64,000 bases of DNA from NCEH01 sp043195135 (lineage in GTDB: Bacteria > Pseudomonadota > Alphaproteobacteria > Rhizobiales > Xanthobacteraceae): NCBI RefSeq assembly GCF_043195135.1, contig NZ_JBAFWP010000003.1. One strand, given 5' to 3'. The position numbers and the translations under genes are program-made. How positions within the stretch are numbered: the stretch's first letter is position 1; each line of letters starts with the position of its first letter. Of the stretch, positions 15,389-24,600 are shown one piece after another. Under the pieces are notes generated by a model that searched no databases, was not told where the DNA came from, and saw only the letters and a program-made list of their open reading frames with translations.

Positions 15389-15949
15389 ATGACTGAGATC
15401 GTTGCTGAAAAATGGGAAGAGGTCGCCGCACGCGAGGCGCTCCTGGACCTGTGCATGGGCCCCGCCCGGTTCGAGAAATCCTCGGAACGGCTGCGGGAAG
15501 GCCGCCTGCCGGCCGAGGGATTGTCGCTTGTCGCCCACGGGCCGGACGGGCGCCTCGCTGCGACCGTGCGCCTGTGGCACATCACGGCCGGCCCCGGCAA
15601 GCCGGCGCTGCTGCTCGGTCCGCTGGCGGTGCATCCCTGGTTCCGGGCGCGCGGCCTCGGCGGCGACATGATGCGTGCCGCGCTGGCGGAAGCCGAGGCG
15701 CGCGGCCATGGCGCGGTGCTGCTGGTCGGTGATGCGCCGTATTACCAGCGCTTCGGCTTTTCCGCGCGCATGACCGGCGGACTCTGGATGCCCGGCCGCT
15801 ATGATCGCAAGCGGCTGCTGGCGCTGGAGCTTCGGCCCGGTGCCCTGGACGGTGCGCGCGGTCTCATCAGCCCCACCGGCGCGCCGGAGGCAAAACCCTC
15901 GCTGGCCGATCTCATCGCCCGTTCGGACGCCGTGAAGCGCACAGCCTGA
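15389..15949 (+). CDS. GNAT-family N-acetyltransferase
   Basis: A 186-residue acetyl-CoA-dependent acetyltransferase. The core motif A is LGPLAVHPWFRARGLGG, with the RxxGxG pyrophosphate loop, followed by the VLLVGDAPYYQRFGF motif B region typical of the YhbS-like subgroup. The start at 15389 is chosen because it has a GGGAGG ribosome-binding site; upstream in-frame sequence is not conserved-looking. It lies directly after the ornithine decarboxylase on the same strand. An acceptor such as a polyamine or amino acid is possible, but nothing in the sequence proves it. Confidence 0.85.
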   Translation: MTEIVAEKWEEVAAREALLDLCMGPARFEKSSERLREGRLPAEGLSLVAHGPDGRLAATVRLWHITAGPGKPALLLGPLAVHPWFRARGLGGDMMRAALAEAEARGHGAVLLVGDAPYYQRFGFSARMTGGLWMPGRYDRKRLLALELRPGALDGARGLISPTGAPEAKPSLADLIARSDAVKRTA

Positions 15950-16126
15950 CCCGGCTGCATCGTCCGCCCGGCACCCGTCCTTCGTCTGACATGGCCATCT
16001 CCGGACAGATCCGGAGATCCGCGCAACGCCCCAGCCGCGCTCCCCCCGCACCGGCTGGCGGCCGTGCGCGGCTGGTCGGGCTCCCTTGCCCGGCCAGCCG
16101 CGCCGAGCCCCGAAACAGATGGCGCG

Positions 16127-17083
16127 TCAGGAAATGCCGCGCGCCAGCTCCCGCGGATCCGCCATGGCGGTCTTCGCGAAACGCGGCGCCACCACCTCCA
16201 CCAGGAAATCCAGATAGGCCCGCACCCGCGCCGGCAAATGGCCGCCCTGCCCCACATAGACCGCGTGGGTCGGGTCGGTGTCGCCGGGATTGAAATCCTC
16301 CAGCACCGGCACCAGGCGCCCGGCGGCGATATCGTGCGCCACATGAAACATGGAGAGGCGGGCAAGCCCCACACCTGCCAGGGTGAGATGGCGCAGGGTC
16401 TCGCCGTCGCTCACCAGGGCGTTGCCCACGGGTGCAAGACGCATTTCCCCGGCCCCGCTCTTCAGCGGCCAGCCCTCGATCTGGCGCAGATAGCAGAAGC
16501 CGCTGCGATTGTGCCATTCCAGATCCGCCGGCACCTGCGGCGTGCCCTTCCGGGCAAGATATGCGGGCGATCCGACGATCACCATGCGCGACTCACCGAG
16601 CTTGCGCGCCATCAGCAGCGAGCTTTTCAGCGGACCAGCGCGCACCGCAACGTCCATCCGCTCCTCCAGCAGGTCCACCACCTTGTCGGTGAGCACGATA
16701 TCGAGCGAGACGGCGGGGTGACGGTCCAGGAACTCCGGCAAGGCCGGGATGAGATAATGGGTGCCGAACGGCACATTGGCATTCACCCGCAGGCGGCCGC
16801 TGGCGATCTCGCTGGTGGAGGCGCTGCGCTCCGCCTCCTCCAGATCAGCGAGGATGCGCACGGCCCGCTCGTAGAAATCCACGCCCTCGGAGGTGAGTTG
16901 CAATTGGCGGGTGGAACGGTTGATCAGCCTTGCGCCGAGGCGCGCTTCCAGCCGCGCCATCAGCTTGCTCACCGCCGAAGGGGTCATCTGGCACACGCGG
17001 CCCGCCGCGGAGAAGCCGCCCTGCTCCACCACGCGCACGAACACTTCCATCTCGCCCGAGCGATTGACGTCCAGCCGTGCCAT
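16127..17083 (-). CDS. LysR-family transcriptional regulator
   Basis: A 318-residue LysR regulator. Residues about 10-70 are the winged helix-turn-helix (GGFSAAGRVCQMTPSAVSKL, then LEARLGARLINRSTR), and the rest is the type 2 periplasmic-binding-like effector domain. It is divergent from an MFS exporter with only 102 bp between the two start codons. A perfect 15-bp palindrome immediately before its start codon fits the T-N11-A pattern of LysR sites. It therefore probably controls itself and the exporter. The effector may be the exported compound. Confidence 0.92.
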   Translation of the reverse strand: MARLDVNRSGEMEVFVRVVEQGGFSAAGRVCQMTPSAVSKLMARLEARLGARLINRSTRQLQLTSEGVDFYERAVRILADLEEAERSASTSEIASGRLRVNANVPFGTHYLIPALPEFLDRHPAVSLDIVLTDKVVDLLEERMDVAVRAGPLKSSLLMARKLGESRMVIVGSPAYLARKGTPQVPADLEWHNRSGFCYLRQIEGWPLKSGAGEMRLAPVGNALVSDGETLRHLTLAGVGLARLSMFHVAHDIAAGRLVPVLEDFNPGDTDPTHAVYVGQGGHLPARVRAYLDFLVEVVAPRFAKTAMADPRELARGIS

Positions 17084-17098
17084 ATGAATTCAATTCAT
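17084..17098. promoter_or_regulatory. LysR-type operator, perfect 15-bp palindrome
   Basis: ATGAATTCAATTCAT is a perfect palindrome around position 17091 with T-N11-A spacing (T at 17085, A at 17097). It touches the start codon of the LysR gene, which fits autorepression, and lies about 90 bp before the divergent MFS gene. Confidence 0.7.
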
Positions 17099-17185
17099 AG
17101 ATGATTTGCTTTACGGCAAGCTAGATCATGCGCGCGGAAACGTCCATTTTTGCTGCAACGCAAAACCCTCGCATGTGGACGTGCC

Positions 17186-18367
17186 ATGCCCCTTGCCCTT
17201 TATGCCCTGACCGCCGGTGCCTTCGGCATCGGCGTCACCGAATTCGTCATCATGGGCCTGCTGCTGGATGTCAGCGCAGACCTTGGGGTGACGCTCTCTT
17301 CCGCCGGTCTGCTGATCTCCGGCTATGCGCTCGGCGTCGTGGTGGGCGCTCCGGTGCTCACCGTGCTCACCGCCCGCTGGCCGCGCAAAGCCGTGCTGCT
17401 CGGCCTCATGGGGGTGTTCACCCTCGGCAATGCCGCCTGCGCGCTGGCGCCCGATTATGCCACATTGATGGCGGCGCGGGTGCTCACAGCCTTCGCCCAT
17501 GCCACCTTCTTCGGCGTTGGCTCGGTGGTGGCGACCGGCCTCGTGGCGCCCAACAAGAAAGCCTCTGCCATCGCAATCATGTTCACCGGCCTCACCGTCG
17601 CGAACATTCTCGGCGTGCCGTTCGGCACCTGGCTCGGCCAGCACTACGGCTGGCGCTCCACCTTCTGGGCGGTGACGGCGGTGGGCGTGCTGGCATTCGC
17701 GGTAATTGCGCTGCTCGTGCCCAATACCAAGGGGCAGGAGGAAGCCTCCAGCCTGAGGAATGACATCGCGGTCCTCACCCGCGCGCCGCTGCTGCTCGGC
17801 CTCGCCACCACCGTGCTCAGCTGGGTCGGCGTGTTTGCCGCCTTCACCTATATCGCCCCCATGCTGACGCAGATCACCGGGTTCTCGGAAGGGGCGGTCT
17901 CACCCATCCTGCTGGTGTTCGGCGCCGGCCTGGTGGTGGGCAATCTTCTCGGCGGCCGGCTCGCCGACTGGCGGCTCGTCCCCACGGTGTTCGCGACCTT
18001 GCTGGCGCTCTCGATCATTCTCCTGCTGTTGAGCTTCGCGCTGCACAGCCAGATCGCCGCCGTCGCCTTTGTCGGCTTGCTGGGTGCTGTGGCGTTCGCC
18101 ACGGTCGCGCCCTTGCAGATGTGGGTGCTGGAAAAGGCGCAGGGCGCGGGGCAGAGCCTTGCCTCCAGCTTCAACATCGCCGCCTTCAACCTGGGCAATG
18201 CCATCGGCGCGTGGCTGGGCGGGCTGGTGATCGACCATGGGCCGGGCCTCGGCGCGATCCCTTGGGTGGCGGCGCTGGTACCGCTCGGCGCGATGGCCAC
18301 CGCATTCTGGGCGGTACGACTGGAGAAAGCACGCGGTCACAGGCCGGCGGCGGCGGCGGCCGCGTGA
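17186..18367 (+). CDS. MFS transporter, DHA1 (AraJ-like) efflux family
   Basis: A 393-residue drug:proton antiporter-type carrier with about 12 membrane segments. The first block GVTEFVIMGLLLDVSADLG, GYALGVVVGAPVLTVLTARW with the following charged loop RKAVLLG (motif A region), and GVPFGTWLGQHYGWR are typical of the AraJ/PbuE-like branch. The ATG at 17186 begins the first hydrophobic segment; an upstream TTG at 17150 would add 12 residues that look non-functional. It is divergent from a LysR regulator, a classic efflux arrangement. Likely exports a small hydrophobic or sugar-like compound; substrate unknown. Confidence 0.9.
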   Translation: MPLALYALTAGAFGIGVTEFVIMGLLLDVSADLGVTLSSAGLLISGYALGVVVGAPVLTVLTARWPRKAVLLGLMGVFTLGNAACALAPDYATLMAARVLTAFAHATFFGVGSVVATGLVAPNKKASAIAIMFTGLTVANILGVPFGTWLGQHYGWRSTFWAVTAVGVLAFAVIALLVPNTKGQEEASSLRNDIAVLTRAPLLLGLATTVLSWVGVFAAFTYIAPMLTQITGFSEGAVSPILLVFGAGLVVGNLLGGRLADWRLVPTVFATLLALSIILLLLSFALHSQIAAVAFVGLLGAVAFATVAPLQMWVLEKAQGAGQSLASSFNIAAFNLGNAIGAWLGGLVIDHGPGLGAIPWVAALVPLGAMATAFWAVRLEKARGHRPAAAAAA

Positions 18368-18432
18368 GCTCCGCCAGATGAGGCGAAGCCGCTGGGCACC
18401 TGGCGGAGCGCTCTCGCCCCAGACCTACGCCC

Positions 18433-19764
18433 TCATTTCAGGATCGGGGCCTCGAACCGCACCCGCCGCATCTGTGTGGTGTCGCCCTTGATGCCGAAGT
18501 CGCTGTCGCTGACGAGAATCAGTTCACGCTCATTCAGCACAGCGACGCCCTCGATCTTGGCGGGCAGTCCTTTCAGACGGTCGCTGTCGAGGATCAAAGT
18601 CTTGGCGAGCGGCACGACCCCGGCGCGCGGGAAATCACCCTGCGCCAATTGCTCCAGGGTGGGGTGAGCGGCGCCGGTGGTGAAGTCGGCCGGAAGGGGC
18701 GTGGCGCCCGCGAGATCGACCAGGAACAGCTTGGTCGTCTTGTCGATGCGCTCCAGCACCAGCAGACGGTCCGGGCCAACCGCCACCATCTCGCTCATCT
18801 TCACGTCCGACTGGTCCTGCGTCTTTCCCGTCGCATCGGCCTTGAAGTCGCCCGGCGCGCTGGCGCCATAGGCATAGGAGCCGACCACCGCCCCGGTCTT
18901 GCGATCCAGCTTGATCAGGCGCGCCAGCGGCGAGCTGTCGGCGGCCGCCGTGTCGGGATTGGCCAGCGCGCCTTGCATCAAAGCGTAGAGAAAGGCCCCA
19001 TCGGGCGACAGCGCGAGGCTTTCGATGCCGTGATTGAGATCGCGCAAGGCCAGGATCCCGGGCAGCGCCGGCACAACCTCATAATCCGCGCCCTTCAATC
19101 GGTCCGCGAGCCCTTCCGGCACCAGCCGGCGGCGGATCGTACCGTCGGGGGCGATTTCCACCAGCGAAGGGGCATATTCCTCGCTCACCCAGAAGCTGCC
19201 GTCCGGCAAGCGAACCAGCGCCTCGGTGTCGAGGCCGGAGGGATCCTTGCCGAGCTCCTCGCCGGTGATGCTGAAGGCCGCCTCGGTGGATTTCAGATCA
19301 TTGGGCAGGCCGGTGATGGCCTTGCCGGAGCGCCCCTTCAGCGGCAGCGTCTCCAGCACCTCGACCTTCCCGTCCGTGCCGATCCGAAGCTTGTAGATGG
19401 TGGGTGTGAAGGCCGGCAGGGGGAAGATTTTTCCCTTCTTGTCGCCTCGGCAGATCGCTTGGGTGCCGAGGCCAGTGATGTCCTTCGGCTTCTTGCAATC
19501 AATGTTCGGCCCACGGTCGGTGATCGCCCAGATCACGCCTTCCGGGTCCGACGCCGCGCGGAACAGGCCGGACCCCAGCCCCACGTTCAGATTGAGCGTC
19601 TTTCCATGGGGAATATCGACCCGCCCGAGCGGCAGCGGCGGCAGCGTCGGGACCTCCACGCGGGCAGCGGGCAGGACGTCCTGCCCCATCGCCGACAGGG
19701 CGAAGCCGAGCGGCAGGCCGGCGAGGGAGAGGATCGACAAACGTAGGACCGACAGCAGCCGCAT
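18433..19764 (-). CDS. Secreted phytase-like esterase-activity protein (PF13449-type)
   Basis: About 443 residues with an N-terminal signal peptide (MRLLSVLRLSILSLAGLPLG core). The mature part is a predicted beta-propeller of the phytase-like family: VIWAITDRGPNID near the start, SGLDTEALVRLPDGSFWVSE in the middle and GIESLALSPDGAFLYALMQG later. These are the conserved Asp/Glu-containing blade motifs. The start at 19764 is favoured because it gives a short positively charged signal peptide behind a GGGGG stretch; upstream ATGs up to 19818 are possible. Function in this family is poorly established; a phosphoesterase or lactone-type activity is only a guess. Confidence 0.82.
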   Translation of the reverse strand: MRLLSVLRLSILSLAGLPLGFALSAMGQDVLPAARVEVPTLPPLPLGRVDIPHGKTLNLNVGLGSGLFRAASDPEGVIWAITDRGPNIDCKKPKDITGLGTQAICRGDKKGKIFPLPAFTPTIYKLRIGTDGKVEVLETLPLKGRSGKAITGLPNDLKSTEAAFSITGEELGKDPSGLDTEALVRLPDGSFWVSEEYAPSLVEIAPDGTIRRRLVPEGLADRLKGADYEVVPALPGILALRDLNHGIESLALSPDGAFLYALMQGALANPDTAAADSSPLARLIKLDRKTGAVVGSYAYGASAPGDFKADATGKTQDQSDVKMSEMVAVGPDRLLVLERIDKTTKLFLVDLAGATPLPADFTTGAAHPTLEQLAQGDFPRAGVVPLAKTLILDSDRLKGLPAKIEGVAVLNERELILVSDSDFGIKGDTTQMRRVRFEAPILK

Positions 19765-19885
19765 CACCATCCCCCAAGGCACGCCCATACGCATGCGGCC
19801 CACGCGCGGGTCGCGCATGGGCCGCAGTTTAGGTTAAAGGCTCAAATCCACAACCAGAAGACGCACGAGGCGCCCGCGGTCAGGG

Positions 19886-21385
19886 TCAGATGGTCTGGTT
19901 GTAGGCGCCGACTTCCGGATGGGTGCGCAGCACGCCGTCGATTTCCTTGAACATGTCGCGCATGCGCTGTTCGGAAACCGGGCTTTCCACCACCACCACC
20001 AGCTCCGGCTTGTTGGAGGAGGCGCGCACCAGGCCCCAGGTGCCATCTTCTGTCGTGACACGCACGCCGTTGACGGTCACGAGATCGCGGATCGGCTGGC
20101 CGGTGACGCTGCCGCCCTCGGCCTGGAGCTTCTCGAAATGCTTCACCACTTCGGTGACGATGCCGTACTTGGCCTCGTCCGCGCAGTGCGGCGACATGGT
20201 GGGCGAGGACCAGGTCTTCGGCAAAGCCAGGCGCAGTTCGGAGAGCTTCTTGCCCGGGTTGCGGTCCAGCATGTCCAGGACCGCGATGGCGGAGACGAGT
20301 CCGTCGTCATAGCCGCGGCCGATGGGCTTGTTGAAGAAATAATGGCCGGACTTCTCGAAGCCCACGAGCGCGCCCGTCTCGTTGACGCGGCGCTTCATGT
20401 AGGAATGGCCGGTCTTCCAATAATCCGCCTTGACGCCGAGCTTGATCAGTTCGGGATCGGTGGCGAACAGGCCGGTGGATTTCACGTCCACCACGAAGGT
20501 GGAGCCGGGATAGATCTTGGCCAGGTCGCGCGCCAGCATCACGCCCATCTTGTCGGCAAAGATCTCCTCTCCCTCATCGTCCACCACGCCGCAGCGGTCG
20601 CCATCGCCGTCGAAGCCGAGCGCCACGTCGGCCTTGTGCTCCAGCACCGCGTCGCGCATGGCATGGAGCATCTCCATGTCTTCCGGGTTCGGATTGTACT
20701 TGGGGAAGGAATGGTCCAGCTCGGTGTCGAGCGGCACCACTTCCACGCCCAGCGCCTCCAGGATGCGCGGAGCGAACGCGCCGGCCGTGCCGTTGCCGCA
20801 GGCCACCACCGCCTTGATGGGATGCTTCAGCTTGGGGCGGTCGGTGAGGTCCTTGATATAGACCTCGGGGAAGTTCTCCACGAAATGGTAGGCGCCGCCG
20901 CCGCGCAGGTCGAAGGCCGCGGAGAGCACGATCTCCTTCAGGCGCGTCATCTCATCGGGGCCGAAGGTGAGCGGGCGGTTGACGCCCATCTTCACGCCGG
21001 TCCAGCCATTGTCGTTATGGGAAGCGGTCACCATCGCCACCGCCGGCACATCGAGCGCGAACTGGGCGAAATAGGCCATGGGCGACATGGCGAGGCCGAT
21101 GTCGTGCACCTTCACGCCGGCGGCCATGAGGCCGGAAACCATGGCGTATTTGATGGACGAGGAATAACCACGGAAATCATGGCCCGTGACGATTTCGGGC
21201 TTCACGCCCATCTGGTGCATCAAAGTGCCGAGCCCCATGCCCAGCGCCTGAATGCCCATCAGGTTGATTTCCTTCTGGAACAACCAGCGGGCGTCATATT
21301 CCCGGAAGCCCGTGGGCTTCACCATGGGCTCGGATTCATAGGCATATGTATTGGGCGTCAATGCGGGCTTCGGCGTCGGAAACAT
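19886..21385 (-). CDS. Phosphomannomutase/phosphoglucomutase
   Basis: A 499-residue alpha-D-phosphohexomutase that interconverts hexose 1- and 6-phosphates through a phosphoserine. The phosphoserine loop is TASHN with S122; the metal-binding loop is DGDGDR with D259, D261 and D263; the sugar-binding loop ESGHY-type block appears as EKSGHYFF, followed by the C-terminal phosphate-binding domain. From the ATG at 21385 the N-terminus MFPTPKPALTP fits the alphaproteobacterial family. A longer in-frame upstream extension is not homologous and is rejected. It probably supplies mannose- or glucose-1-phosphate for surface polysaccharides. Confidence 0.95.
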   Translation of the reverse strand: MFPTPKPALTPNTYAYESEPMVKPTGFREYDARWLFQKEINLMGIQALGMGLGTLMHQMGVKPEIVTGHDFRGYSSSIKYAMVSGLMAAGVKVHDIGLAMSPMAYFAQFALDVPAVAMVTASHNDNGWTGVKMGVNRPLTFGPDEMTRLKEIVLSAAFDLRGGGAYHFVENFPEVYIKDLTDRPKLKHPIKAVVACGNGTAGAFAPRILEALGVEVVPLDTELDHSFPKYNPNPEDMEMLHAMRDAVLEHKADVALGFDGDGDRCGVVDDEGEEIFADKMGVMLARDLAKIYPGSTFVVDVKSTGLFATDPELIKLGVKADYWKTGHSYMKRRVNETGALVGFEKSGHYFFNKPIGRGYDDGLVSAIAVLDMLDRNPGKKLSELRLALPKTWSSPTMSPHCADEAKYGIVTEVVKHFEKLQAEGGSVTGQPIRDLVTVNGVRVTTEDGTWGLVRASSNKPELVVVVESPVSEQRMRDMFKEIDGVLRTHPEVGAYNQTI

Positions 21386-21586
21386 GAAGAGCTTCTCCGC
21401 AACGGCTCTGATTGGTCGGCTGCCGATAGCATGGAATCGGGATGGAAGGCACCGCTCAAGCAGTAGGAAATAAGAACAGTCGGCGCCCCCGACCCAATGC
21501 CCTGCGGCGGCGAAGGTTCCGCGCGGGCCTCCAAGTCGCCGCGGCGGTGCGGCGGTGCGACCCTCCGGTGCCACTCCACCCCTTTT

Positions 21587-21623
21587 CAGGTTGCACCTCT
21601 TATGGCTAACTGGGTGCAACCTG
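21587..21623. promoter_or_regulatory. Probable PutA operator: paired GTTGCA sites in an 11-bp-arm inverted repeat
   Basis: CAGGTTGCACC (21587-21597) and GGTGCAACCTG (21613-21623) are perfect inverted repeats separated by 15 bp. Each contains GTTGCA (21590-21595; complement at 21615-21620), the core bound by the ribbon-helix-helix domain of E. coli PutA. The repeat ends 10 bp before the putA start codon. The adjacent protein has such a domain, so autogenous control by proline is likely. Confidence 0.82.
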
Positions 21624-21633
21624 GAGCCTCGAT

Positions 21634-24600
21634 ATGGGAACGACCATTGGAATTAAGGTTGACGATGCACTGCGCGCCCGGCTGCGGGCGGCCGCTGCGC
21701 GCCATGGCCGCACCCCGCACTGGCTGGTCAAGCAGGCGCTCGTCACCATGCTCGACACACTGGACGCGACCCCCGGCGACCTCCCCGCCGGCGCGGATTT
21801 GACCCTGTCCGAGATCATCGGATGCGCGCAGGATAGCCGGCCCTTTCTCCCCTTCGCGCAGGCCGTGCGGCCCGAAGGCATATTGCGCGCCCGCATCACC
21901 GCCGCCTATCGCGCCCCGGAGGAAGAGTGCCTGCCCCGGCTGATCGCGGATGCCACCTTGTCGCCCGCGCAGGCGAATGCGGTGGCCGAACAGGCAAAGC
22001 AGCTCGTTCTCGCCTTGCGCGCCAAGGCCGGCAAGGGCGCCGTCGAAGCGCTGATTCATGAATACGACCTCTCCAGCCAGGAGGGCGTCGCCTTGCTCTG
22101 CCTCGCGGAAGCCTTGCTGCGCATTCCCGACCGGCCGACCCGCGACGCCCTGATCCGCGACAAGATCGGCCGGGGCGACTGGTTGGCCCATCTCGGCCAC
22201 AGCCGCTCTCTGTTCGTGAACGCCGCCACCTGGGGGCTTCTCGTCACCGGCCGGCTCACCGGCACCAGCAGCGAGGCGGGCTTGGCCTCCGCGCTCACCC
22301 GGCTGGTGGCGCGGGGCGGAGAACCTTTGATCCGCGCCGCCGTCGACCTGACCATGCGCATGATGGGCGAGCAGTTCGTGATCGGCGAAACCATCGCCCA
22401 GGCGCTTGCCAACAGCCGTGCGATGGAAGCGAAGGGCTTTCGCCATTCCTACGACATGCTGGGCGAGGCGGCCATGACGGCCGCGGATGCCGCCCGCTAC
22501 CAGGCCGCTTACGTCCAGGCGATCCATGCCATCGGAAAGGCGGCGGGCCGGCGCGGCATCCATGAGGGGCCGGGCATCTCCATCAAGCTCTCGGCCCTGC
22601 ACCCGCGCTATTCCCGCGCCCAGCGCGAACGGGTGATGGAAGAGATGCTGCCGCGCGTGCACGAACTCGCGCGGCTCGCCCGCAGCTACGACATCGGCCT
22701 CAATATCGATGCCGAGGAGGCCGATCGGCTGGACCTCTCCCTCGATGTGCTGGAAGCCCTGTGCCTCGATCCCGACCTCGCCGGCTGGAACGGCATCGGC
22801 TTCGTGGTCCAGGCCTATCAGAAGCGCGCCATGGCGGTGCTGGATTTCATCATCGATCTCGGCCGCCGCAGCGCCCGCCGCATCATGGTGCGGCTGGTCA
22901 AGGGGGCCTATTGGGACGCCGAGATCAAGCGCGCGCAAGTGGACGGGCTCGAGGGCTTTCCCGTGTTCACCCGCAAGGTGCACACGGATGTGTCCTATCT
23001 CGCCTGCGCTCGCCGCCTGCTCGGAGCGCCGGATTCGGTGTTTCCGCAATTCGCCACCCACAATGCGCAGACGCTTTCGGCAGTGATGGCGCTGGCGGGA
23101 GAGAATTTTTACGCCGGCCAATATGAATTCCAATGCCTGCACGGCATGGGCGAGCCGCTCTATGAAGAGGTGGTGGGGCCGCACAAGCTCAATCGCCCCT
23201 GCCGCATCTATGCCCCCGTCGGGCCGCACGAAACCCTGCTGGCCTATCTGGTGCGGCGCTTGCTGGAGAACGGCGCCAATTCCTCCTTCGTCCATCGCAT
23301 CGCGGACGAAAGCTTTCCGGTGGAGGCGCTCGTCGCGGACCCGGTGGCCGAAGCCGCCGCGATCGCGCCGCACGGCGCGCCCAACCCGCGCATCGCCGCG
23401 CCGCGGGAGCTGTTCGGGAGCACGCGGCGGAATGCGGCGGGCCTGGATCTCACAAACGAGCAGCGCCTCGGCTCGCTCGCCGCCGCCTTGCTCCAAGGCC
23501 AGCAGGCAATGCCGCGCGCCGTGCCCCTGATGGCGGGGGAAGAAAGCGGCCGCGGCGAGCAGCCCGCACGTACGGTGCGCAATCCCGCCGACCTGCGCGA
23601 GACGGTGGGCGAGGTGGTGGACGCCGACCCCGCTCTCGCCGCCCGCGCCCTGAATCAGGCGACGACGCTGGGCGTGGTCTGGTCCGCAACCCCGGCGGCG
23701 GATCGGGCCCGCTGCCTGCGCGCGGCCGCCGATCTTCTCGAGGCGCGCATGCCGGCCCTGCTCGGCCTGATCGTGCGGGAGGCGGGAAAGTCTCTGCCCA
23801 ACGCGATTGGCGAGGTGCGCGAGGCGGTGGATTTCCTGCGCTATTACGCCAGCGAGGCGGCGCATTTCGACGCCGACAGCCACCGCCCGCTGGGGCCGGT
23901 GGTGTGCATCAGCCCGTGGAACTTCCCGCTCGCGATCTTCACCGGCCAAGTTGCCGCCGCGCTCGCCGCCGGCAATCCCGTGATCGCCAAGCCCGCCGAG
24001 GAAACCCCGCTGATCGCCGCCGAGGCGGTGAAAATCCTTCACGAGGCCGGCGTTCCGCCCGCTGCGCTATTGCTGTTGCCCGGCGACGGGCGCGTCGGCG
24101 CAGCGCTCGTGGCGGATGCTCGCACGTGCGGCGTTCTGTTCACCGGCTCCACCGAAGTGGCGCGCCAGATCCGCGCGCAGCTTGCCGCCCGCCTCGGCCC
24201 GGATGGCTGGCCGGTGCCGCTGGTCGCGGAAACCGGCGGACAGAATGCGCTGGTGGTGGATTCCTCCGCTCTGCCGGAACAGGTGGTGGCGGACGCGCTC
24301 GTTTCGGCCTTCGATTCCGCCGGCCAGCGGTGCTCCGCGCTTCGCCTGTTGTGCCTCCAGGAGGAAACCGCCGACCGCGTGCTCGCCATGCTGCGCGGCG
24401 CACTGGCGGAATGGCGTGTCGGCGACCCGGCCTTGCTGTCCACGGACATGGGTCCGCTCATCTCTGCCGAGGCGCGCAGCGGCATCGCCGCGCATGTCGA
24501 GGCCATGCGGGGGCGGGGCTTCAAGATCGAGCAGGCGCCACTGCCCGATGCCTGCCGGCATGGCATCTTCCTGCCGCCGACGCTGATCGAGATTGGCGAG

